56,902 nucleotides of DNA from NCBI RefSeq assembly GCF_014193675.1, contig NZ_BLXZ01000012.1, positions 1 through 56,902 on the forward strand. The letters run 5' to 3'. A program made the translations under genes and the position numbers. Numbering within the stretch: the first letter of the stretch is position 1; every line of letters starts with the position of its first letter. This document shows, piece after piece, positions 41,244 through 49,968 of the stretch. The stretch is from Geomonas limicola (lineage in GTDB: Bacteria; Desulfobacterota; Desulfuromonadia; Geobacterales; Geobacteraceae). The notes beneath the pieces were generated by a model that made no database searches, was not told the DNA's origin, and saw only the letters and a program-made list of their open reading frames with translations.

Positions 41244-42360
41244 ATGTTCAGAGAAGAAGTCGCCAAGATAGAAGGGCTCGCCGAGCGGATCAACAAACTC
41301 CGGGGGTCTCTTTGACGTAGATAGCAAGAAGGAGCGGATGTTCGAGATGGAGGAACTCACCTCCAGTCCCGACTTCTGGAACGACGCCGACCGGGCCCAG
41401 AAGGTGCTCAAGGAGCGCATGGCGCTGGAGAAGGACGTCACCACCTGGGAGGCCCTCGACACGCAGGCAACCGACATCCGCGAGCTGATCGAGTTGGGGA
41501 GCGAGGAGCAGGACGAGGCGACGCTTCAGGACGTCGCAGCCATGAATGGCCGGCTGGAAGAGGCCGTGAGCGCCGCCGAGTTCCGGCGCATGCTCTCGGG
41601 CCCCCACGACGCCTCGGGCGCCTTCGTCTCCATCAACGCCGGCGCGGGGGGGACCGAGTCCCAGGACTGGGCCGAGATGCTTCTGCGCATGTACCTGCGC
41701 TACTGCGAGAAGAAAGGGTGGAAGACCGAGATCACCGACTACCAGGCCGGTGAGGAGGCGGGGCTCAAAGGGTGTACTTTTGCGGCGAGCGGCGAGTTCG
41801 CCTACGGCTACCTGAAGGCGGAGGCGGGGATCCACCGCCTGGTGCGCATCTCGCCGTTCGACTCCAATGCACGGCGCCACACCTCGTTTGCCTCGGTCTT
41901 CGTCTTCCCGATCGTCGAGGAAGACGACATCGACGTGAAGATCGTGGAGAGCGACCTGCGCATCGACACCTACCGCTCCTCGGGCGCCGGCGGTCAGCAC
42001 GTCAACACCACCGACTCGGCGATCCGGATCACCCACATCCCCACCGGGATCGTGGTTGCCTGCCAGAGCGAGCGCAGCCAGCACAGCAACAAGGCGACCG
42101 CCATGAAGGTGCTGCGTTCCAAACTCTACGAGCTCGAGTTGCGCGAGCGCGAGGCCAAGGCGGCCGACATCGCCGGCGAGAAGAAGGAGATCGGCTGGGG
42201 GAGCCAGATCCGCTCCTACGTGCTGCACCCCTACAAGATGGTGAAGGACCTCAGAACCGGGGTGGAGAGCGGCAACCCCGACGCCGTCCTGGACGGTGCT
42301 CTCGAGGACTTCGTGGTCCCCTACCTCATGGGAGTGCGCCGCGAGACCAAGGACATCTAG
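41244..42360 (+). CDS. prfB: Peptide chain release factor 2 (programmed +1 frameshift)
   Basis: RF2 terminates translation at UGA and UAA. The ATG at 41244 (AAAAGGAG upstream) opens a 23-codon frame ending CTT TGA at 41310-41315. The site, CGGGGG TCT CTT TGA C, is the autoregulatory frameshift signal of prfB: the GGGGG acts as an internal Shine-Dalgarno and the ribosome shifts +1 at CUU, skipping base 41313. The product is join(41244..41312,41314..42360), 371 residues. After the shift the protein has the stop-codon recognition tripeptide SPF (RISPFDSNA) and the GGQ loop (SSGAGGQHVN). Low RF2 favours the shift, so the gene senses its own product. Confidence 0.97.
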
Positions 42361-42422
42361 CTTAAGCAGGCCAGAGTCGTATTCAGCAAGAACGCAGTGC
42401 CGGTAGCAAAGGAATTCAGGTA

Positions 42423-43265
42423 ATGCCCAACTATGTAAGCTTTTTTGCGGGATGCATCTTCCTCCTCGCCTCGGTCGCCACGGGGTGCGCCGCCCAGCGC
42501 GCCGGTCTCAAGGACGTAGGCTTCACCATCCAGGTAGGTGCCTTCTCCGAGGTGAAAAATGCCGAGCGGCTCGCCCGCAAGCTCCAGGAGAAGGGGGTCG
42601 AGGCCTTCTACTTCAAGCGGGAAAACGGCATCTACGCGGTCCGCTTCGGCGATTTCCTCCGCCGCGAGGATGCCAGCAGCACCGCGCGCCGGCTGGTGAA
42701 GGAGCGGGTCATCTCCTCGTACTTCATCGCGCCCCCCAAGCCGGCAGTTCCCACAACCATGCGTGAGCCGGTCCTGGAAAAAGCTCCGGCTCCTTCGCTG
42801 AAGAAGCCGCCCCGTCCTTCGGCCGTCGCTGCCGTCCCGGCGCCGCCGGTCCGGAAAGCGGAGCCCGCTGCCGAACCGCGTCGCGACCGCAGCGACATGG
42901 GCTCCATCGCGGCCCGTACCGCGGAACGCTTCGTCGGGATCCCCTACCGCTGGGGCGGGGACACCGTGGTGGACGGCATGGACTGCAGCGGCTTCGTCCG
43001 CGCGGTCTACAACCTCTGCGGCGTGAACATCCCGCGCACCTCCCGCGATCAGTTCAAGGTGGGGGACGTGGTGGCCAAGGAGGAGCTTAAAGACGGCGAC
43101 CTGGTCTTCTTCGGCAGCTCGGCAGAAGAGATCAACCACGTCGGCATCTTCGTGGGCAACGGCCGCTTCGTGCACGCCCCGCGGCGCGGCGACGACATCA
43201 AGGTCTCCACCATGGACGACGCGTATTTCCTGAAGCGCTTCGTCGGGGCCAAACGCTACTTCTAG
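42423..43265 (+). CDS. SPOR and NlpC/P60 domain lipoprotein
   Basis: This is a 280-residue lipoprotein with lipobox ATGC (about Cys22). Residues 35-105 form a SPOR domain (FTIQVGAFSEVKNAERLARKL, YAVRFGDF) that binds denuded peptidoglycan at division sites. A Pro-rich linker leads to an NlpC/P60 peptidase (about 160-280) with Cys in MDCSGFVRAV, His in NHVGIFVG and a further His near VHAPRRG. It would cut peptide stems where SPOR directs it. It follows prfB by about 60 bases and may be co-transcribed. Confidence 0.93.
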   Translation: MPNYVSFFAGCIFLLASVATGCAAQRAGLKDVGFTIQVGAFSEVKNAERLARKLQEKGVEAFYFKRENGIYAVRFGDFLRREDASSTARRLVKERVISSYFIAPPKPAVPTTMREPVLEKAPAPSLKKPPRPSAVAAVPAPPVRKAEPAAEPRRDRSDMGSIAARTAERFVGIPYRWGGDTVVDGMDCSGFVRAVYNLCGVNIPRTSRDQFKVGDVVAKEELKDGDLVFFGSSAEEINHVGIFVGNGRFVHAPRRGDDIKVSTMDDAYFLKRFVGAKRYF

Positions 43266-43328
43266 CCGCACGCCGGCTGAAGATACTTAACAGCTAGTTC
43301 GCTTAACGACATCGAGATCGGAGTACGC

Positions 43329-44570
43329 ATGGCATTTATCAAACCTTTTAAAGGGGTGCGCCCCACCAAGGAGCTGGCCGATAAGGTGGCAGCTCTCCCC
43401 TACGACGTGATGAACACCGCCGAGGCCCGCGGCATGGCCGCCGGCAACCCGGTGAGCTTCCTGCACATCTCGCGGCCGGAGATCGACCTGCCCGACCAGG
43501 TGGACATCCACTCGGACGAGGTGTACGACCGCGGCGCGGAGAACCTGAAGGTGTTCCTCGATAAAGGGGTGCTGGTGCAGGACGCCACCGAGTGCTACTA
43601 CATCTACCGCCAGAAGATGGGGGGCATCACCCAGACGGGCCTCGTGGTCTGCGCCGGGGTCGACGACTACCAGGACGGCACCATCAAAAAGCACGAGCTT
43701 ACCCGGGCCGACAAGGAAGAAGACCGGGTGCGCCACATCGACGCCCTGAACGCGAACGACGAGCCGGTCTTTTACACCTACCGCAACGACGCGGTCATCA
43801 CCCAGGCGGTCGACGAGGTCACCCAGGGGGAGCCGCTCTACGACTTCACCACCGGCGACGGCGTCTCCCACACCCTCTGGCTTTTGAACGATCCTGCCAA
43901 AATCGCCATGCTCACCGAGCGCTTCGCGGCGATTCCGACCCTCTACGTCGCCGACGGGCACCACAGGAGCGCGGCGGCGAGCCGGGTGCGCGACCTGAGG
44001 AAAGAGGCCAATGCCAACCACAGCGGCAGCGAAGAGTACAACTTCTTCCTCACCGTCATCTTCCCGGACAACGAGATGACCATCATGCCCTACAACAGGG
44101 TGGTGAAGGATCTCAACGGCCGCAGCGTGGCGGAGTTCATGGCCCGGGTCGCCGAGCGCTTCGAGGTGACCCCGGTCTCCGCCGCGCTCAGCCCGACCCG
44201 TCGGCACCAGTTCGGCATGTACCTCTCCGGCAAATGGTACGAGCTGGTCCCCCGCGAGGACTCCTTCCCGGCCGACGACCCGGTGGGGTCGCTGGACGTC
44301 TCCATCCTGCAGGACAACCTGTTAAGCCCGGTGCTGGGGATCCGCAACCCGCGCACGGACCAGCGCATCCACTTCGTCGGCGGCATCCGCGGTCTGGCAG
44401 AGCTGGAGCGCGAGGTGAACTCCGAGGAGTACCAGGTGGCCTTCTCGCTGTTCCCAACCTCGATCGAGGAACTCATGGCCCTGGCGGACGTGGACAAGAT
44501 CATGCCGCCCAAGTCCACCTGGTTCGAACCGAAGCTGAGAAGCGGCCTCTTCGTCCACCTGCTGGACTAG
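43329..44570 (+). CDS. DUF1015 family protein
   Basis: This is a 413-residue soluble protein with DUF1015 hallmarks: MAFIKPFKGVRPTKELADKVAALPYDVM near the N-terminus, the SFLHISRPE block, TLYVADGHHRSAAASRV and the ending MPPKSTWFEPKLRSGLFVH. In archaea a related protein has a free serine kinase activity, but the bacterial function is not established. It lies between the SPOR-NlpC lipoprotein and the FKBP lipoprotein. Confidence 0.9.
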   Translation: MAFIKPFKGVRPTKELADKVAALPYDVMNTAEARGMAAGNPVSFLHISRPEIDLPDQVDIHSDEVYDRGAENLKVFLDKGVLVQDATECYYIYRQKMGGITQTGLVVCAGVDDYQDGTIKKHELTRADKEEDRVRHIDALNANDEPVFYTYRNDAVITQAVDEVTQGEPLYDFTTGDGVSHTLWLLNDPAKIAMLTERFAAIPTLYVADGHHRSAAASRVRDLRKEANANHSGSEEYNFFLTVIFPDNEMTIMPYNRVVKDLNGRSVAEFMARVAERFEVTPVSAALSPTRRHQFGMYLSGKWYELVPREDSFPADDPVGSLDVSILQDNLLSPVLGIRNPRTDQRIHFVGGIRGLAELEREVNSEEYQVAFSLFPTSIEELMALADVDKIMPPKSTWFEPKLRSGLFVHLLD

Positions 44571-44708
44571 GCGCTGCAAAGCGGGCCGCTTGGCAGGGCC
44601 CGCTGCAGGACTCTTGATGGCGCACAGATTGCTATCTGGAAAACTCGCTGCAAAGATGCTGAAACTACTTGTAGAAAAACGACCAACGTTGTTCGGAGGA
44701 TGTTTGTG

Positions 44709-45188
44709 ATGCGTAATGTCGAGAAGTTCATCGTTTTGCTGTTGCTCGTCGTGGCCATCGTCATCCCGGCCTGCTCGCAGAAAGAGGCGAAGCAGCCGGA
44801 GAAGAGCGCGGCAAGCGAGCCCCAGGCTGCCCCCCAGGCCGCTGCCGGTACCGTGAAGCTTGCCTCCGGGCTCTCCTACACGGACCTGGTGCCGGGCAAG
44901 GGCGCTTCGCCGGTCTCCGGCAAAAAGGTGACCGTGCACTACACCGGGTGGCTGGAAGACGGCAAGAAGTTCGACAGCTCGGTGGGCGGCCAGCCTTTCG
45001 TGTTCCGGATCGGTGCGGGCGAGGTGATTCCCGGATGGGACGAGGGTGTCATGTCCATGAAGGTAGGGGGGAAGCGCAAGCTCTTCATCCCTGCGGCCCT
45101 GGGGTACGGCACGGCCGGCGCCGGTGGGGTGATCCCGCCCAACGCCAACCTGATCTTCGAAGTGGAACTGCTCGACGTAGAAAAGTAG
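44709..45188 (+). CDS. FKBP-type peptidyl-prolyl isomerase lipoprotein
   Basis: This is a 159-residue exported isomerase. The signal peptide ends in IPAC (Cys22), followed by a Lys/Glu/Pro-rich linker, then one FKBP domain (about 55-158) with KVTVHYTGWLEDGKKFDSS, FRIGAGEVIPGWDEGVMSMKVGGKRKLFIP and a terminal FEVELLDVEK. Such proteins assist folding of envelope proteins. The ATG at 44709 has GGAGG at the right distance; the ATG at 44700 overlaps it. Confidence 0.93.
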   Translation: MRNVEKFIVLLLLVVAIVIPACSQKEAKQPEKSAASEPQAAPQAAAGTVKLASGLSYTDLVPGKGASPVSGKKVTVHYTGWLEDGKKFDSSVGGQPFVFRIGAGEVIPGWDEGVMSMKVGGKRKLFIPAALGYGTAGAGGVIPPNANLIFEVELLDVEK

Positions 45189-45279
45189 TTTCTGTCAAAA
45201 CCTTGCAATTGCCGCGGCAGCCGCTACATTTGTCACTTCGGGTTTCCTGAGATCTGTTCTCATGTTCCGGAGGTGCCAG

Positions 45280-46215
45280 ATGCGCTGGATGCCGCTTTGC
45301 TGTGGACTGCTCCTTATTCTCGCTGCTCCGGCAGCGGCCGGCCAGAAAACCATCACCCTGTACCTGGACGGTGCCCGGGTGGAGCAGGAACTGGCGGCAC
45401 AGAAGGGGTATCTGGAGTGCCCGCTCCCCCAAAGCTACACGCCCGGGTCGCTACGGGTAAAGCCGCTTGCCGGGGCGAGTGTGCTCCGGGTGGAACTGGT
45501 CCCCGCCGAGGCCGACCGGCGGCGGGCTCAGGAAATCTCCCGGCTCGAGGAGCGGATCAGCGAACTCCAGGACCGGTTGCAGGCGCTCTCCCGCCAGGAG
45601 GAGATCTTCAGCGCGGCGGTGAAGTTGCAAAGCGGCAAGGCGCCCCGCAAGAGTAAGGCGAACCCGGACCCGGTCAGCTCCCTGGCGCGCGGCACCGAGT
45701 TCGCGCTGGCGCAGCTCGAGTCGGTGTACCGGGGCAAGCGCCGCTGCCGCAAGTCGCTGGAAACACTCGAGCAGGAACTGGCCCGGGCCCGCAAGGGGGC
45801 CGTGGTCGCCCGGGTCTGGCTCTCCAGTGACAAGGCGCGCCTCTCCTATACGGTGGGTGGCACCCGATGGGTTCCCAGCTATGCCTTCCGCTGGGCCGGC
45901 GACGCTACCGGGGAGCTGGTGCTGCACGCCAAGCTCCCCCCTGCCGAGAAAGGGGCGCTCTACGCGGTTTCTCCCGGGACTCTGGCACAGGGACAGCCCT
46001 CCCGCAGCGTGCGCGGCGAGTTCCCCGTCCTGTCCCGCAACGCACTGACGCTGAGCGGCACGGCAACCGGCCCCAACCCGCCGGTTTCCTTCGCCTTCGC
46101 CGGCACTGCCGGCGACCTGCCGCCCGGCGAGGCGGCCGCCTACTGGCGGGGCGAGTACCTCGGCTCGGGACGTTTTGCCGGGGGCGGTGCCGGAGAATTT
46201 TCGCTGATACCGTAG
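45280..46215 (+). CDS. DUF4139/DUF4140-like secreted protein, short form
   Basis: This is a 311-residue protein from the ATG at 45280 (GGAGG 6 bases before). A signal peptide (residues 1-20, ending AAAG) is followed by a short N-terminal domain (ITLYLDGARVEQELAAQKGYLECPLPQSY) like DUF4140. A coiled coil (about 85-160, QEISRLEERISELQDRLQALSRQEE) and the LSYTVGGTRWVPSYAFRW segment of DUF4139 come next. Full DUF4139 proteins are around 500-600 residues; here the second half of the beta domain is missing. The function is unknown. Confidence 0.75.
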   Translation: MRWMPLCCGLLLILAAPAAAGQKTITLYLDGARVEQELAAQKGYLECPLPQSYTPGSLRVKPLAGASVLRVELVPAEADRRRAQEISRLEERISELQDRLQALSRQEEIFSAAVKLQSGKAPRKSKANPDPVSSLARGTEFALAQLESVYRGKRRCRKSLETLEQELARARKGAVVARVWLSSDKARLSYTVGGTRWVPSYAFRWAGDATGELVLHAKLPPAEKGALYAVSPGTLAQGQPSRSVRGEFPVLSRNALTLSGTATGPNPPVSFAFAGTAGDLPPGEAAAYWRGEYLGSGRFAGGGAGEFSLIP

Positions 46216-46222
46216 TGCGGGC

Positions 46223-46252
46223 TTGACCAGTGCTGAATTAGGATGCTATAAC
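46223..46252 (+). promoter_or_regulatory. Predicted sigma-70 promoter for the aldolase gene
   Basis: TTGACC (46223-46228) and TATAAC (46247-46252) are 18 bases apart and end 50 bases before the aldolase start. Confidence 0.75.
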
Positions 46253-46302
46253 GTAGACGTTTTTTGCAATGAAGCAATTACACCAGGTGATAAGGAGGAG
46301 AT

Positions 46303-47586
46303 ATGGCAGCTGCAGCTACAGATTTCGTCAAGGCCCTCGAGGTCGGTCGTCCGCCCAACGTGGCGAAGCTTTTCCCCAACTCGAAAGCACTGATCGTCAG
46401 TGGCAAGGTCGTCGACCGGGCCATGAATGCCAAGGGTAAAGCCATCGCTTTGGCAGCAAACGGCAGGAACCACTTCGTGATCCGCGGCGTGCTCGCCGCC
46501 GCCCAGAAGGCCAACGCCGCTGTCATCATCGAGATCGCCAAGTCGGAAGGCGGTCAGAAGGCCTACTGCCCGGTCAACTACTGGAACATGGCCCGCCAGG
46601 TCGATGCCGTCTGCAACGAGCTCGGCATCACCATCCCGGTCGCCATCCACGCCGACCACTACGGCATCAAGGGCGAGGCTGACGTCAAGTCCGCCAAGGT
46701 CGAGATCCCGAGCATGTTCGATGCCGGCATCACCTCCATCGCCATCGACGCCTCACACCTCCCCGACGAGCAGAACCTCCTGGCCAACCTGGAGCTCTCC
46801 AGCTTCATCCCGGCTTGGGCAGGTCTCGAGACCGAAGTCGGCGAGATCAAGGGGAAAGAGGGGCTCTCCACGGTCGCCGAGGCGCTCTTCTTGATCCGCG
46901 GCCTGAACGCGAACAGCATTTTCCCGGACTGGATCGCCCTCAATAACGGCACCACCCACGGCATCGAGGCCTCTGACGCCGGTATCCAGGTGGACCTTAC
47001 CGCGCAGATCCACGAGGCGATCCAGCAGTACGGCGTAAATGGCGCACAGCATGGCACCTCCGGTAACAGCTACGAGCGTCTGCGCCAGATCGCCCAGCGC
47101 ACCCGCACCACGAAGGCGAATGTGGCCACGGCGCTGCAGTTCATCTCCTGGGGACTCGAGGTGAACGACTACGGCAATGCCAAACTCGACGCCGACGGGA
47201 ACTTCATCAAGGTGCCGGGCGAGGGGATGACCGAGGAACTCTGGACCGAGATGGTCGCCTTTGCCGATAGCAAGGGCTGGAAGAAGGGGGACTACAAGAA
47301 CCTGAACCTTCCCTTTGAGAACAAGCTCCTGGCGCAGCCGCGCGAGGTGCGCGAGCGCATGGCGGCCCGCGTCGAGGCCTTCGCCTTCAAGCTGATCACC
47401 GAGGTGTTCAACTCCAAGGACACCGCCCCGCTGGCCATCGAGGCGATCCTCAAGGCCGGCAGCTACGACCTTGGCCCCAAAGGGAAGCTCATCGAGGACC
47501 CGGCACAATGGACCCCGGACCTCCTGCCGCTGCGCGCCGAAGGGATCTCCCGCGACAAGGGACCGGAAGGGAACTTCGAAGACTAA
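46303..47586 (+). CDS. fba: Class II fructose-bisphosphate aldolase
   Basis: This is a 427-residue enzyme of glycolysis and gluconeogenesis, longer than E. coli FbaA (359) but of the long class II type. Zinc and substrate motifs are VAIHADHYG, SIAIDASHL (in place of SVMIDGSHL), and IALNNGTTHG. It splits fructose-1,6-bisphosphate with a metal-activated enolate mechanism. The gene has its own promoter, a good ribosome site (AAGGAGG) and a strong terminator, so it is monocistronic. Confidence 0.92.
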   Translation: MAAAATDFVKALEVGRPPNVAKLFPNSKALIVSGKVVDRAMNAKGKAIALAANGRNHFVIRGVLAAAQKANAAVIIEIAKSEGGQKAYCPVNYWNMARQVDAVCNELGITIPVAIHADHYGIKGEADVKSAKVEIPSMFDAGITSIAIDASHLPDEQNLLANLELSSFIPAWAGLETEVGEIKGKEGLSTVAEALFLIRGLNANSIFPDWIALNNGTTHGIEASDAGIQVDLTAQIHEAIQQYGVNGAQHGTSGNSYERLRQIAQRTRTTKANVATALQFISWGLEVNDYGNAKLDADGNFIKVPGEGMTEELWTEMVAFADSKGWKKGDYKNLNLPFENKLLAQPREVRERMAARVEAFAFKLITEVFNSKDTAPLAIEAILKAGSYDLGPKGKLIEDPAQWTPDLLPLRAEGISRDKGPEGNFED

Positions 47587-47610
47587 TGAAGAAAATACGG
47601 TAGTATCAAG

Positions 47611-47637
47611 AAAGGGGGCGCGTGCCCCCTTTTTTTA
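47611..47637 (+). terminator. Terminator after the aldolase gene
   Basis: AAAGGGGGC pairs with GCCCCCTTT around GCGT, followed by TTTT. It sits 24 bases past the stop at 47586. Confidence 0.93.
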
Positions 47638-47662
47638 CTACGGCGCAAGAAAGGGGTTTGCC

Positions 47663-48037
47663 ATGCAAGAGAAACGGAGCTTTTCCCGGGTGGGCTTCAG
47701 GGTGTCGGCACTGGTACAAAGCGAAGACGTGGTACTCAAGGGCGAGGTGAGGGATCTCAGCCTGCACGGCCTGTACCTTGAGACCAGCCAGCGAATCCCC
47801 ATCGGAGCACCCGTGGAAATCACCATCTACCTCACCGACACCGAGGACCCTATCGTCATCAACGTAAGCGGCAGCGTGGCGCGCAGCATGCCGGAGGGGA
47901 TCGGCTGCATCTTCGAGAAGATGGACGTCGAATCCTTCGCCCACCTGCGCAGCGTGATCTCCTACCAGGGGGGCGACGAGTCAAAGGTAATGGCAGAGTT
48001 CGCGGCGTTTGCCGCTGCCAAGAGCCACCATGTTTGA
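47663..48037 (+). CDS. PilZ domain protein
   Basis: This is a 124-residue protein. The PilZ c-di-GMP-binding residues are visible: an RxxxR-type start (KRSFSRVGFR) and the D-x-S-x-x-G motif (VRDLSLHGLYLET). The whole protein is one PilZ domain with a short C-terminal helix. The ATG at 47663 has AAGGGG 7 bases upstream; the reading frame extends upstream through the terminator, which is not real. It overlaps the HD-domain gene by 8 bases. Confidence 0.9.
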   Translation: MQEKRSFSRVGFRVSALVQSEDVVLKGEVRDLSLHGLYLETSQRIPIGAPVEITIYLTDTEDPIVINVSGSVARSMPEGIGCIFEKMDVESFAHLRSVISYQGGDESKVMAEFAAFAAAKSHHV

Positions 48038-48833
48038 CAGCTCCACGGTTACCGACCTCGCCTCTCTTACGGCGTGGTTCGGCTCCTACTGCCGCTCTTT
48101 TCGCGGTAGCGACCTCGAGGCGCAGCGCAACTTCGACCTGAAGGAACTGCACACCCGCAACGTCTGCGAGGCTGCCCGGTTGATTGCCGCCGGGGGGGAC
48201 GAGCGGCGCCAGATGCTGGCCCAGGTGGCGGGCTTGTGCCACGACTTGGGCCGCTTCCCGCAGTACCGGGAGTACCGCACCTTCCTGGACAGCCAGTCGG
48301 TGAATCACGCCCACCTCTCGGCCCAGATCCTCAAGCAAAGCTCCCTGCTCGACTTCCTCCCCAAGGAGGAGCGCGACAGCGTCTACTTCGCGGTCCGCCT
48401 GCACAATGTTTTTCAGCTCCCCGCCGGGCTCCCTCCGGCAACCGAGGACCTGTTGCGCCTGGTCCGCGACGCGGACAAGCTGGACATCTGGCGCGTCTTC
48501 ATCGACTACTTCTTCGCCCCCGAGGGTGAGCGCGCCTCCGCAGCCGGGCTCGGATTCCCCGACCTCCCCTCCTGCTCTCCGGAGGTGCTCGAGGCGGTCG
48601 AGGCCGGCCGCATGGTGGAACTCGCCACGCTGAAAAGTCTCAACGATTTTAAACTGCTGCAACTCTCCTGGGTTTATGATATTAACTTCGTGACAACGCA
48701 CAAGCTCATTAAGGAGAGGTCGTTGATCCAACAACTGGCCGCCACGCTCCCCGACGATGCGGTGGTGCAGGGGATCGTGACCCGGGTGCACGACTATCTC
48801 GAAGACCGGTTGGCGTCAGAATCGGCTACCTGA
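48030..48833 (+). CDS. HD domain protein (metal-dependent phosphohydrolase-like)
   Basis: This is a 267-residue soluble protein. The HD motif is VAGLCHDLGRF (about residues 65-75), with a following His in NHAHLSAQILKQS and DKLDIWRV. It is a simple HD domain, not the longer HD-GYP form, so the substrate could be a nucleotide or cyclic dinucleotide. Its start overlaps the PilZ gene end (ATGTTTGA), so the two are translationally coupled and may act together in a c-di-GMP-linked response. Confidence 0.85.
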   Translation: MFDSSTVTDLASLTAWFGSYCRSFRGSDLEAQRNFDLKELHTRNVCEAARLIAAGGDERRQMLAQVAGLCHDLGRFPQYREYRTFLDSQSVNHAHLSAQILKQSSLLDFLPKEERDSVYFAVRLHNVFQLPAGLPPATEDLLRLVRDADKLDIWRVFIDYFFAPEGERASAAGLGFPDLPSCSPEVLEAVEAGRMVELATLKSLNDFKLLQLSWVYDINFVTTHKLIKERSLIQQLAATLPDDAVVQGIVTRVHDYLEDRLASESAT

Positions 48834-48885
48834 TACAATGGCCTGTGCGCTACTTTCCGAGAGAAACAACAGTGAGGAGAACGTG

Positions 48886-49839
48886 ATGAGCAGAATAGTG
48901 AGAACGTGGGCGATGGTTGCGGCTCTTGCGGTTACGGCGCTGCTCGTGGTGCAGCAGGGGGCCGAGGCCCGCGTGGGTGGCGGAGGTTCGATCGGCAGCA
49001 GGGGGACGCGGAGCTACTCGCGGCCGGTGGCGCCTCCTTCCCAGGCGGCGCCGTCGCGCCAGTACGCCCCCTCTCAGCAGCCGTATCAGCAGCCGTACCA
49101 GCAGCCCTCCTTCGGGCGCAGCTTCGGCGGCAGCCTGCTCGGTGGCCTTGCCGGAGGTATGCTGGGCGGGATGTTGTTCCGGTCCATGGGGTTCGGCGGC
49201 TACGGCGGAGGCGGCGGGGGAGGCATCGGCCTGTTCGAGATCCTGCTGTTGGCGGGCATCGCCTACATGATCTACCGCTTTGTAAAAAAAAACCGCGTTA
49301 GCGACAGCGGCTACGGGGAGCCTGGCCGGGTAATCCAGATGAACGACTATCAGTCCCAGAGCCAGGGGCTCAACTACGCCCCGCAGCGCGACGAGTTGGC
49401 CGACGGCCTCGCCTACATCCGCCAGATGGACCCTTCCTTCGATGAACAGCGCTTCAACGACAACGTCATGGACATGTTCTTCAAGATCCAGGGGGCCTGG
49501 ATGAACCGGGATCTCTCCGGCGTGAGAAGCCTTCTGACCGAGGAGATGCGCGGCATCCTGCAAAACGACGTGGACCGTCTGCTCGGCGAGAAACGCGTGA
49601 ACCGCCTGGAGAACATCGCGGTGCGCACGGTGGAGATCTCCGAGGCGTGGCAGGAGAGCGGACAGGACTACATCACCGCGCTCATTTACGCGAACCTCCT
49701 GGACTACACCACGGACGACACGACCGGCCAGGTGGTTGCCGGGAGCAAAACCGATCCGGTGAAGTTCGAGGAGTTCTGGACCTTCACCAGGGCGGTCGGT
49801 AACAACCCCTGGAAATTGAGCGCGATAACCCAGAAGTAG
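48886..49839 (+). CDS. Tim44-like domain membrane protein
   Basis: This is a 317-residue protein. Signal or anchor sequence (1-26) is followed by a Gly/Gln/Pro-rich low-complexity part, a glycine-rich helix (GGSLLGGLAGGMLGG) and a membrane segment (about 116-133, LFEILLLAGIAYMIYRFV). The C-terminal domain (about 165-315; FDEQRFNDNVMDMFFKIQGAWMNRDLSG, then PVKFEEFWTFTRAVG) is the Tim44-like fold. The bacterial family is exported or anchored with unknown function. The ATG at 48886 has GAGGAG before it. Confidence 0.88.
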   Translation: MSRIVRTWAMVAALAVTALLVVQQGAEARVGGGGSIGSRGTRSYSRPVAPPSQAAPSRQYAPSQQPYQQPYQQPSFGRSFGGSLLGGLAGGMLGGMLFRSMGFGGYGGGGGGGIGLFEILLLAGIAYMIYRFVKKNRVSDSGYGEPGRVIQMNDYQSQSQGLNYAPQRDELADGLAYIRQMDPSFDEQRFNDNVMDMFFKIQGAWMNRDLSGVRSLLTEEMRGILQNDVDRLLGEKRVNRLENIAVRTVEISEAWQESGQDYITALIYANLLDYTTDDTTGQVVAGSKTDPVKFEEFWTFTRAVGNNPWKLSAITQK

Positions 49840-49860
49840 CACCAGCCATGAACCAACCAG

Positions 49861-49893
49861 GTGGCCCGTCGAGAGATGGGCCACTTTCTTTTT
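49861..49893 (+). terminator. Terminator after the Tim44-like gene
   Basis: GTGGCCC (49861-49867) pairs with GGGCCAC (49878-49884), followed by TTTCTTTTT. It lies 21 bases past the stop at 49839. Confidence 0.85.
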
Positions 49894-49968
49894 GCTGCGT
49901 CGGGTTCCGCATTTAAACTTGCCTCGGCTACCGCTCACCAGTTATAAAAGCTCCCGAGGAGCGCAATC

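Noticed and set aside
41244..41315. prfB as a broken gene because of the stop at codon 24
   Set aside because: The stop sits in the CTT TGA C programmed frameshift site with a G-rich element upstream, which is normal for prfB.
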